From positions 1-41,533 of the forward strand of contig VFZW01000012.1 of the NCBI GenBank assembly GCA_016871055.1: a DNA stretch of 41,533 nucleotides, in the 5' to 3' direction. The position numbers and the translations under genes are program-made. Below, piece by piece: positions 35,001 through 41,533 of the stretch (position 1 is its first letter; each line of letters opens with the position of its first letter). This stretch comes from Acidobacteriota bacterium (lineage in GTDB: Bacteria > Acidobacteriota > Terriglobia > Bryobacterales > Bryobacteraceae). The notes under the pieces were generated by a model, which worked only from the letters and a program-made list of their open reading frames with translations, ran no database searches and was not told the DNA's origin.

Positions 35001-35507
35001 CTAGCGATTGTAACGATACTGAAGCCAGCCAGCGATGGTCTTGCCATCGACGATACCGCCCTCACCGATCATCGCCTTCATTTCACGCGCGGTGAACCAC
35101 TTTGATTCTATGCGTTCGTCGCCAATAAAATTGGTCTTTCCCTGCTTCAAATCGCGTGCCAGATAAACGTGGATCTTCTCGTCGACAAATCCCGGCGTCG
35201 GATAGTAGGCCAGCAGTTTCGTCCACGTTTTTGCGGTTAGGCCGGTTTCCTCTTTCAACTCGCGCTTGGCCGCCTGTAGCGGTGTTTCGCCTGGATCGAT
35301 GCGCCCCGCCGGCGCTTCCCAAAGGAAGGCCGACGCGGGCAAACGATACTGCCTCGCCAACAATACTCGGCCCTTTTCGTCGACCGGAATCACGGCCGCG
35401 CTTCCCGGATGCCGAACAATCGAGCGCCGGATTTCGTGCCCGCCCGATTCGACGAAGGTCTCTTCGGTTACCCGGAAAATCGGGCATCGGTAAATCTCTT
35501 TGTTCAT
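35001..35507 (-). CDS. NUDIX hydrolase, ADP-ribose pyrophosphatase-like
   Basis: This 168-residue protein has a complete Nudix box, G(5x)E(7x)RE(x)xEE(x)G, read as GRIDPGETPLQAAKRELKEETGL without the spacing changed. The N-terminal beta-sheet with HPGSAAVIPVDEKGRVLLARQYR and the trailing YYPTPGFVDEKIHVYLA are typical of ADP-ribose pyrophosphatases, which split ADP-ribose to AMP and ribose-5-phosphate. ATG 35507 overlaps the polX TGA by 4 bp; the longer frame to 35573 lies inside polX and is rejected. It may clear damaged or toxic nucleotide sugars alongside the repair polymerase. Confidence 0.92.
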   Translation of the reverse strand: MNKEIYRCPIFRVTEETFVESGGHEIRRSIVRHPGSAAVIPVDEKGRVLLARQYRLPASAFLWEAPAGRIDPGETPLQAAKRELKEETGLTAKTWTKLLAYYPTPGFVDEKIHVYLARDLKQGKTNFIGDERIESKWFTAREMKAMIGEGGIVDGKTIAGWLQYRYNR

Positions 35508-37228
35508 GGACGTAGCGCCTTTCGGAACTGATCGTAGGGAAGGGTATTCAACACATCGGGCTGCGTCAGCCAACCGCGACGCGCCATGCGCACGCCGTAA
35601 GTCATGTTCGCCATGTGTTTGGGATGATGCGCGTCGGTTGAAATCGTGAAGCGACAGCCTTTGCTCTTGGCGATACGAATCAACGACGCGTGCAGATCGA
35701 GGCGTTCGGGGCTGGCGTTGATCTCCATCGCAACTCCTTTCGCTGCGGCCGCTTTCGCGATCCGCTCGAAGTCGTAAACGAAAGCGTCGCGATGCAGCAG
35801 CACGCGGCCAGTGGGATGGCCGATGACTTTGACGTGCGGATTCTCCAGGCAGGCCAAATAGCGATCGGTCATCTCCGAGGCTTCGAGGTTCATGTAGCTG
35901 TGGACAGAGGCGACGACGAGGTCGAGCTGGCTAAGCGCCTCGTCGTTCAGATCCATGCGCCCGTCCTTCAAAATGTCGCACTCCAGACCCGACATAACGC
36001 GAATAGCCAGCGCCGAGTGATCGAGAGCGCGCACACGCTGCGCGAACGCGATGCAGCGCGTCTCGTCGAGGCCGTTGGCCATCGCTAGCGCTTTCGAGTG
36101 ATCGGTGATCGCGATGTACTCGTAGCCATGGCCGCGCGCCGTTTCCGCCATCTCCTCAAGCGACGCGCGGCCGTCGGACTCGCGCGTGTGCATGTGAATG
36201 TCGCCTTTCATCTGGCCCAGCTCGAGTAGCACGGGAAGAGCTTTGTTTTCGGCTGCGTCGATCTCGCCCTGGTTCTCGCGCATCTCGGGAGGGATCCAGG
36301 CGAGCCCCAGTTTGTTGTAGATCTCTTCTTCGGTTTCCGACGCCACGCGCGAATTACCTTCTAGCGTGAATAGTCCGTATTCATTGAGCGTGAAGCCCAG
36401 CTTCAACGAGCGCTGCCGCAGAGCGACGTTGTGTTCCTTCGAGCCGGTGAAGTACTGCATGGCCGCTCCGAAGCTCTCGGTGGGCAGAGTGCGCACGTCC
36501 ACTTGAATGCCTTCGACGCCGACCTTCGCCGACGCCTTATTCTCGCCCTTCGCCAACATGTCCTGGATCTTGCCGTGCGCGGCGAATCGGTCGAGCGCCT
36601 TTACCGGATCGGGGCCGGTCACCAGCAGATCGAGATCGCCGACGGTCTCTTTGCCGCGCCGAAACGATCCAGCCGTGGTTACCCGGTCGACACCTTCGGT
36701 CTCACGCAGATACTGGCTCAACTCCGTGGCGATCTGCTCGGCGAAGTTGAGAAGAAAGCGGCCCGCGGTCTTGCGGTACTGCTCAATACCGCGCAGAACC
36801 TTTTCTTCGAGCTTCGCGCCCAGCCGCGGCAGTGTGCGGATCTTCTGCTCTTCGGCCAAGCGCTTCAAATCGTCCAGCGTGGAAATGCGAAACGTCTCGA
36901 TTAACAGCGCGATGGTCTTCGGCCCGAGCCCCTGAATCCGCAGCATCTCCAGCGCCGTCGGCGGATACTTCTCAAGCAGCAGGTCACGACGTTCGAACGA
37001 TCCGCGTTTGTCGAGTTCCTCCAGCACGCTCGCGATTCCCTTGCCGATGCCCGGAATATCGGTGACCTTCCGCGCGGGGTCGTGCAGGATCGAAGCGACA
37101 CGCTCCGGATAGCCTTCAATCACCGACGCCGCATTGCGGAACGAGCGGATGCGAAAGCCGTCCTCCGCCGCGATTTCCATCAAATCGGCGGTTTCGGCGA
37201 GGATGCGGGCGAGCTCGATGTTTTCCAT
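35504..37228 (-). CDS. polX: DNA polymerase/3'-5' exonuclease PolX
   Basis: This 574-residue family X polymerase with C-terminal PHP exonuclease acts in base-excision and gap repair. Helix-hairpin-helix elements: ITDIPGIGKGIASVLEEL-like at ~55-72 and IQGLGPKTIALL at ~98-110. The polymerase active site is GSFRRGKETVGDLDLLV at 187-203 with D198, D200 and a third Asp, D244 (IQVDVRT). PHP metal motifs: GDIHMHTRESDG at 342-353, ITDHS, and STDAHHP near the end. ATG 37228 is preceded by GAGAGGA; the longer frame to 37306 runs into the divergent gene's signal region. It heads a five-gene chain and is divergent from a DUF1080 gene across 31 bp. Confidence 0.96.
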   Translation of the reverse strand: MENIELARILAETADLMEIAAEDGFRIRSFRNAASVIEGYPERVASILHDPARKVTDIPGIGKGIASVLEELDKRGSFERRDLLLEKYPPTALEMLRIQGLGPKTIALLIETFRISTLDDLKRLAEEQKIRTLPRLGAKLEEKVLRGIEQYRKTAGRFLLNFAEQIATELSQYLRETEGVDRVTTAGSFRRGKETVGDLDLLVTGPDPVKALDRFAAHGKIQDMLAKGENKASAKVGVEGIQVDVRTLPTESFGAAMQYFTGSKEHNVALRQRSLKLGFTLNEYGLFTLEGNSRVASETEEEIYNKLGLAWIPPEMRENQGEIDAAENKALPVLLELGQMKGDIHMHTRESDGRASLEEMAETARGHGYEYIAITDHSKALAMANGLDETRCIAFAQRVRALDHSALAIRVMSGLECDILKDGRMDLNDEALSQLDLVVASVHSYMNLEASEMTDRYLACLENPHVKVIGHPTGRVLLHRDAFVYDFERIAKAAAAKGVAMEINASPERLDLHASLIRIAKSKGCRFTISTDAHHPKHMANMTYGVRMARRGWLTQPDVLNTLPYDQFRKALRP

Positions 37229-37259
37229 GCGTGTCCTCTCATGATAGAGTAGGCGGCTG

Positions 37260-38096
37260 ATGAGACCGAAACTCCTGTTGTTGTTCGCGATACCCGCCGC
37301 CGCCATCTTGTTGATGGGGCAAGCGGAGAAGAAGAAGAAAGCCGGTAACGACCGCTGGAATCAGCCGGTCGGATATTCCGACACGCCGGTGATTCCCGAG
37401 CAGAAGTGGAAGGTGCACGACATCGACCGCCCGCGCCCGCGTCAAATCACACCCGGCGCGATGCCTACGAATCCGCCGTCCGATGCTGTTGTTTTGTTCG
37501 ATGGCAAAGACCTTTCCCAGTGGGAGTTCCGCGGCAAGCGCGGGCAACCGGCGAAGCCGTGGAAAGTAGAAAACGGCTACTTCGAAGTGGTCGGCGGCGC
37601 CGGCGACGCGATGACAAAAGAGAAGTTCGGCGACATGCAGTTGCACATCGAATGGGCGTCGCCGAGTGAAGTGCTCGGCAACTCGCAGATGCGCGGCAAT
37701 AGCGGCATTCTGATCATGGGTCGTTACGAGATCCAGGTGCTCGATAGCTGGGAAAATCCGACGTACGCCGACGGTCAGGCTGGATCGATTTACGGCCAGT
37801 GGCCGCCACTGGTGAACGCCATCAAGAAGCGCGGCGAGTGGAACTACTACGACATCATTTTTGAAGCGCCGAAGTGGGAAGGCGACAAGATGGTGAAGAA
37901 CCCCTACGCAACGGTGTTCCACAACGGCGTGTTGCTGCATCACCGGCAGAAGATGATCGGGCCGATGGCGCACCGCGTCGTCGCCAAGTTCCAGCCGCAC
38001 TCGACCGAAGAACCGCTCATGCTGCAGGACCACAACGAACCCGTTCGCTATCGCAACGTTTGGGCTCGCAAACTGCGGTCCTACGATCAGCCGTAG
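37260..38096 (+). CDS. DUF1080 (3-keto-disaccharide hydrolase-type) exported protein
   Basis: This 278-residue protein has a signal peptide (MRPKLLLLFAIPAAAILLMGQ) followed by a lysine-rich segment. The DUF1080 lectin-like jelly-roll (~75-275) begins at AVVLFDGKDLSQWEFRG and includes WKVENGYFEVV, GNSGILIMGRYEIQVLDSWEN and the closing QDHNEPVRYRNVWARKL. Members bind or hydrolyse 3-keto-glycosides or other modified sugars; some are only binding modules. Its start is 31 bp from polX on the opposite strand, so the two share a very short promoter region. The hydrolase/propeller fusion follows 25 nt later on the same strand. Confidence 0.9.
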   Translation: MRPKLLLLFAIPAAAILLMGQAEKKKKAGNDRWNQPVGYSDTPVIPEQKWKVHDIDRPRPRQITPGAMPTNPPSDAVVLFDGKDLSQWEFRGKRGQPAKPWKVENGYFEVVGGAGDAMTKEKFGDMQLHIEWASPSEVLGNSQMRGNSGILIMGRYEIQVLDSWENPTYADGQAGSIYGQWPPLVNAIKKRGEWNYYDIIFEAPKWEGDKMVKNPYATVFHNGVLLHHRQKMIGPMAHRVVAKFQPHSTEEPLMLQDHNEPVRYRNVWARKLRSYDQP

Positions 38097-38121
38097 CGGC
38101 GGCGTGATAGGCTGTCTAGCG

Positions 38122-39771
38122 ATGCGCATTCTTGCTTTCGCTCTCGCCTCTTTCGCTCTCCTTTCGCAACAGCCCCCGAATCCGCCCGACGTTCCCGCGA
38201 ACGTCGAAGCCACCTACGACGTCGAATACTCACGTGTCGGCGAACGTGTGGCCATGGACATCTTCCGTCCGAAAGGCGATCCGAGCGCCAAGCCCGCCGT
38301 ACTGCTTGTTCATGGCGGTGGATTCCGGCGCGGCTCTCGCGTGAGCTATCACGCGCTGGCGATCAAACTCGCCCAGCGCGGCTACGTGGCGGCGTCGGCG
38401 AGTTACAGGCTGTCTCCGCGAAACCAGTTTCCGGCGGCAGTCGAAGATGTCAAAGCCGCTGTGCGGTTCCTCCGCGCCAATGCGGCAAAGTACGCAGTCG
38501 ATCCCGCATTCATCGGCGCGACGGGTGGCTCTGCCGGCGGTCACTTGGTCCTGATGCTCGGACTCACTGGCGATTCGAAAGTGTTCGACGGTTTCGGCCC
38601 GAATCAGGAGCAGTCGGCCAAAGTGCAAGCTGTCGTTAACTACTACGGCCCGACGGATTTCACGAAGTCTTACGGCAAAAGCGTCGACGCGCACGAAGTG
38701 TTGCCGCTCTGGCTAGGCGGCGATCTGGAACATGAACGCGGCTATCACATCAAGTCCAGCCCGATCAATTACGCCAATCCCAACGCGGCTCCGCTGTTGA
38801 GCGTGCATGGCACCGAAGACAAGTACGTGGAACACGCGCAATCGGTGTGGCTAACTGAAAAGCTGCAAGGCATGGGTGCGAAAGCGGAGTTGTTGATGCT
38901 GCCTGGCGCGGGCCACGGCTTCCGCGGCGCCGACGCCGACAAGGCCGAGGCCGCGCTCTTCGCATTTTTCGATAAACATTTGAAGCCCGCCGCCGAGCGG
39001 AAAATCTTCATTTCCGATCACGGACCGAAGGGCGAGATCGTTTTGATGTATTGGCCGTCGGGCCGCGAGATCGCCCGTTATCCCAACGGCCGCGGGCACG
39101 ATGTCCAATCGTTGCCGAACGGGCATGTGCTGTTTACGATCGGGCCGGAGAAGAAGGTTGTCGAAGTTGACGCGAAAGGGAATCGCGTATGGGAATGTTG
39201 CGACGGACTGGACCATCCGCTGTCCGCGCAACGTTTGCCGAACGGCAATACGCTTGTCGGTGATGCCAAAGCGGGGAAGGTGATTGAGTTCGACAAGAAC
39301 GGCAAGAATGTGTGGCAGTACGCGCACGAAGACATCGCCAACATGCGTATGCGGAACTCCAAGCGTACTGGCCAGAACACGACGCTGATTTGCGTCGAAG
39401 CCGTGGCGAAGGTCATCGAAATCGACCGCGGCGGCGAAATCGTTTGGCAGTGGCAAGCCAGTGGCGATCTCAAGTTGCGCCGGTTGTATCAGGCGATCCG
39501 CCTTCCGAATGGCAATACGCGGATGACGATTTCCGATCCGGGCGAGGTCGTCGAAGTCACGCCAAAGGGCGAGATCGCCTGGTCGGTCGGCGGCGCGAAA
39601 ATGGACATTCAGATGGGCTGGCCGTCGGGTCATGCCGAATTCGCCAACGGCAATCTGCTTGTGTCCGATTACACTGGCCGCCGTCTGCTCGAAGTTGACC
39701 GGCAGGGCGAGGTCATCAACCAACTGCGAATGGGCCCGCGCACGGTGGCTTCTGTTGCGGTCGTTCCTTAG
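38122..39771 (+). CDS. Exported alpha/beta hydrolase fused to a beta-propeller
   Basis: This 549-residue protein has a signal peptide (MRILAFALASFALLSQQ). Residues ~30-290 form a BD-FAE/esterase-type alpha/beta hydrolase: oxyanion HGGGFRRGS, nucleophile Ser in ATGGSAGGHLVL, Asp in VHGTEDKYV and His in PGAGHGFRG. Residues ~300-549 form a repeat-rich beta-propeller with recurring LPNGHVLFT / LPNGNTLVG / LPNGNTRMT / FANGNLLVS strands, each followed by a VxEVDxKGxxVW-type turn, like arylsulfotransferase- or NHL-type propellers. The second domain may bind the carbohydrate or polymer that the esterase trims. ATG 38122 is chosen, since a TTG/GTG-type start at 38104 would spoil the signal. The stop overlaps the convergent amidohydrolase stop by 4 bp. 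Confidence 0.88.
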   Translation: MRILAFALASFALLSQQPPNPPDVPANVEATYDVEYSRVGERVAMDIFRPKGDPSAKPAVLLVHGGGFRRGSRVSYHALAIKLAQRGYVAASASYRLSPRNQFPAAVEDVKAAVRFLRANAAKYAVDPAFIGATGGSAGGHLVLMLGLTGDSKVFDGFGPNQEQSAKVQAVVNYYGPTDFTKSYGKSVDAHEVLPLWLGGDLEHERGYHIKSSPINYANPNAAPLLSVHGTEDKYVEHAQSVWLTEKLQGMGAKAELLMLPGAGHGFRGADADKAEAALFAFFDKHLKPAAERKIFISDHGPKGEIVLMYWPSGREIARYPNGRGHDVQSLPNGHVLFTIGPEKKVVEVDAKGNRVWECCDGLDHPLSAQRLPNGNTLVGDAKAGKVIEFDKNGKNVWQYAHEDIANMRMRNSKRTGQNTTLICVEAVAKVIEIDRGGEIVWQWQASGDLKLRRLYQAIRLPNGNTRMTISDPGEVVEVTPKGEIAWSVGGAKMDIQMGWPSGHAEFANGNLLVSDYTGRRLLEVDRQGEVINQLRMGPRTVASVAVVP

Positions 39772-40643
39772 GCGTTCAGGCGGCGAAGATTTTCACCCAA
39801 GATCTTTGCCGCGCCCGCGCCAGTGATCCCGCACTCGTGCAACGCGGCGGTCTGCTCGGTTAGCACCCCGCTCACCCAGCCGCGCGGAAAGAACGACGAG
39901 TCGGTGCCGAACAACAAACGCCCCTCGCCACAGACCGCCAGCGCCTTTCGAAAAACATCGGCCAGCGTTAGCGGCGCTTCGCAATACTTCATCCAGCCGT
40001 TCGAACTCGAAGTATCCAGAAACACGTTCGGACACAAATCCGCAAGCATCAACGCTTCGCGGAACATCCCAGCGCCGAAATGCGGAACGATGAAATTGAT
40101 CGAAGGATTCCGGAGCGCGATGCCGTGCAAATCGAGCGGATTCGAAAAACGCATATCGAAAGGCGACGGCAGCCCGAGTTTTTTCCGGACGCCCACGCTC
40201 AGCACGCCGCAGTGTACGAAGACGATTCGTCCTTCGGCGGCGTTCCAGAACGGAGTCAAAGCGTCCTCGGCCACGCTGTATCGATGCATCGCCGGAAAGA
40301 GGCACATCGTCCGCAGGCCGGCGCGGAAGGCGCGCCGCACGCGGTCCATGGCATCGGGCGCCATCGGGTTCAACATGAATTGACCGTGGAACCGGGAAGG
40401 ATGCCGCGCGATCGCTTCCGCCACCGATTCCTCATCGCCATGCAGACTGGCGATCAACGACGCACTGGCGACATCATGGCGGTCTAACTCGGCCACCCAC
40501 CGATCGGCGTCGGCCGCCTCCCAGCCCAACTGCGCGCGGACTTCGCTCGCCGCCCGGCCGCCGGTTAACAGCGAATAGAATGAGTCTCCGAAAAAATGCA
40601 CGTGTGCATCGCGAACGGCGATGTCACCCCACGGCGTCTGCAC
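39768..40643 (-). CDS. Amidohydrolase-2-type metal-dependent hydrolase
   Basis: This 291-residue TIM-barrel hydrolase shows H14 and H16 (RDAHVHFFG), a His on strand 5 (IVFVHCGVL), a further His in FIVPHFGAGMF and the strand-8 Asp in LLFGTDSSFFPRGW. These are the metal-ligand positions of amidohydrolase-2 (PF04909) proteins, which hydrolyse or decarboxylate cyclic and aromatic acids. No signal is seen. It starts 2 nt after the response regulator stop on the same strand, so the two are probably cotranscribed, which is an unusual pairing. The substrate is unknown. Confidence 0.87.
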   Translation of the reverse strand: MQTPWGDIAVRDAHVHFFGDSFYSLLTGGRAASEVRAQLGWEAADADRWVAELDRHDVASASLIASLHGDEESVAEAIARHPSRFHGQFMLNPMAPDAMDRVRRAFRAGLRTMCLFPAMHRYSVAEDALTPFWNAAEGRIVFVHCGVLSVGVRKKLGLPSPFDMRFSNPLDLHGIALRNPSINFIVPHFGAGMFREALMLADLCPNVFLDTSSSNGWMKYCEAPLTLADVFRKALAVCGEGRLLFGTDSSFFPRGWVSGVLTEQTAALHECGITGAGAAKILGENLRRLNA

Positions 40644-40645
40644 GG

Positions 40646-41332
40646 TTAGACTCCGGCTGCGTTCGATGCCGAATCGCCCTGGTACCGCGTGATACCCGCC
40701 GCCAGAGCCAGTTGCGTCAACCCGGCGACGTTGTTGACATTCAACTTCTTCATCATCGTCTTGCGGTAGCTGCGCACCGTCTGCAAGCCGAGATCGAGCA
40801 TCACTGCGATCTCTTTGCTCGTTTTGCCCTCGGCCACCAGCCGCAACACTTGCAACTCGCGCGGCGAAAGTCCTTCCAGCATCGACGGCACCGGCTTGGC
40901 TTCCAGGTCGCCCTTCTGAATACGCACCAGCAGCTTCTCGGAAACCTGCGGGCTCATGTAGAATCCGCCTTTAGCGACCGCGCGAATCGCATCGACCAAA
41001 TCGGAGTCCGACGCCTTTTTCAAAACGAACGCCCGAGCGCCACTGCGAATCGCGCTCACGACCGAGTGTTCATCGTCGTACATCGAAAGAATAATTACTT
41101 TGGTATCCGAGGCATGACGCAATATTTCGACTGTCGCCTCGACGCCATTTAAACCCTGTAAGCCAATGTCCATGACGACCACATCGACCGTGTTCTTCTT
41201 GCAAAACGTCACCGCGTCGGTCCCGTTCTCGGCCTCGGCGATAACAGCGAACTCCTCCTCGGTGCGCAGAATCGCTTTGATTCCGTCACGCAGAATTTTG
41301 TGATCGTCGACTAATAGGACGCGAAAAGGCAT
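40646..41332 (-). CDS. NarL/FixJ-family response regulator
   Basis: This 228-residue two-component regulator has a receiver domain (~1-120): acidic pocket D9/D10 (LLVDDHKILRDG), phosphoacceptor D55 (VVVMDIGLQG), the Ser/Thr region IILSMYDD and the conserved Lys in FVLKKAS. The LuxR-type helix-turn-helix follows (~154-210: LSPRELQVLRLVAEGKTSKEIAVMLDLGLQTVRSYRKTMMKKL). No sensor kinase is encoded here, so it is an orphan within this window. It is followed directly by the amidohydrolase gene. ATG 41332 is 52 nt downstream of a good promoter's expected start point. Confidence 0.94.
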   Translation of the reverse strand: MPFRVLLVDDHKILRDGIKAILRTEEEFAVIAEAENGTDAVTFCKKNTVDVVVMDIGLQGLNGVEATVEILRHASDTKVIILSMYDDEHSVVSAIRSGARAFVLKKASDSDLVDAIRAVAKGGFYMSPQVSEKLLVRIQKGDLEAKPVPSMLEGLSPRELQVLRLVAEGKTSKEIAVMLDLGLQTVRSYRKTMMKKLNVNNVAGLTQLALAAGITRYQGDSASNAAGV

Positions 41333-41390
41333 GCGGGAAAGACCCTAACCCTCGACAACAATTCCGCCTTAGGATGTTTGGATCTTTACG

Positions 41391-41418
41391 ATTGTACCTT
41401 GTCCAGTGCCGGATTCAA
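41391..41418 (-). promoter_or_regulatory. Sigma-70-type promoter of the response regulator
   Basis: On the minus strand TTGAAT (complement of 41413-41418), a 16-nt spacer and TACAAT (complement of 41391-41396) match the consensus at 4 and 5 of 6 positions. A start near 41384 gives a leader of about 50 nt before the ATG. Confidence 0.6.
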
Positions 41419-41455
41419 TGATAAATTTTAGTATCGCAGCGCCGGGTCTAATCCC

Positions 41456-41484
41456 CCCGCCTTTCAGGCGGGCTGCTTTCAGCC
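41456..41484. repeat. Two adjacent hairpins sharing a CTTTCAG motif
   Basis: CCCGCC-TTTCA-GGCGGG (41456-41472) is followed at once by GGCTG-CTTT-CAGCC (41471-41484), with CTTTCAG repeated in both. This may be a terminator for a gene leaving the window or a dispersed palindromic repeat. No T-run follows on the plus strand. The last 110 bases of the window show no gene. Confidence 0.4.
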
Positions 41485-41533
41485 ACGGTACTGCAAAATG
41501 GAAAGATGGCCGAGTACCGACGGAGCGCGCATG

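Noticed and set aside
1-41533. CRISPR arrays, tRNA genes, prophage or insertion sequences
   Set aside because: I saw no regularly spaced repeats, tRNA cloverleaf landmarks, transposase, integrase or terminal inverted repeats.

Overview
The window is GC-rich, gene-dense bacterial DNA that most resembles Acidobacteriota of the Solibacter/Bryobacter type. Three things suggest this: Oar-like TonB-dependent receptors with an N-terminal carboxypeptidase-regulatory domain, many secreted or Tat-exported enzymes with BNR, DUF1080, PIG-L and PQQ folds, and a secreted nuclease whose C-terminus looks like the Solibacter-type TIGR03437 domain. This is a judgement from protein style; no database was searched.

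Region by region. (1) 1-8136, plus strand: a glycan-use island with a truncated DapA/NanA-type aldolase, a full Oar-like receptor, a second complete aldolase, a Tat-exported BNR/sialidase-fold protein, the C-terminal remnant of another receptor, and a second BNR protein. (2) 8419-12771, minus: an HAE1-type RND efflux pump and its lipoprotein adaptor. (3) 12862-16075, minus: a housekeeping run in transcription order rnpB (RNase P RNA), dciA-like, gatC, gatA, sodA. (4) 16110-18303, plus: a cytochrome b interrupted by an in-frame stop, then two tandem sulfite-oxidase-fold molybdoproteins. (5) 18339-22325, plus: a DUF433/DUF5615 toxin-antitoxin pair, a large PIG-L deacetylase and a lipoprotein. 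(6) 22285-25124: a Tat-exported TIM-barrel protein (minus) divergent from a cytochrome-fused PQQ dehydrogenase (plus). (7) 25200-28634, plus: the circularly permuted ATP-grasp / alpha-E / transglutaminase cassette, followed by convergent sthA and then fpg/nei. (8) 37228-30878, minus: a five-gene chain polX, NUDIX, SGNH, aldo/keto reductase, secreted nuclease, each joined by a 4-bp overlap or direct abutment. (9) 37260-39771, plus: a DUF1080 protein and an alpha/beta-hydrolase/beta-propeller fusion. (10) 41332-39768, minus: a NarL-type regulator and an amidohydrolase.

The most unusual feature is a set of apparent reading-frame breaks concentrated in 27.5-30.3 kb: the alpha-E end, an internal TGA and the end of the transglutaminase, sthA and fpg. 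One more break lies in the cytochrome b gene near 16.3 kb. The rest of the window reads cleanly, so local sequence error and local gene decay both need testing. The best candidate for incompletely understood biology is the ATP-grasp/alpha-E/transglutaminase cassette, which is widespread and predicted to modify peptides but has little direct biochemistry. No tRNA, CRISPR array, prophage or insertion sequence was recognised.
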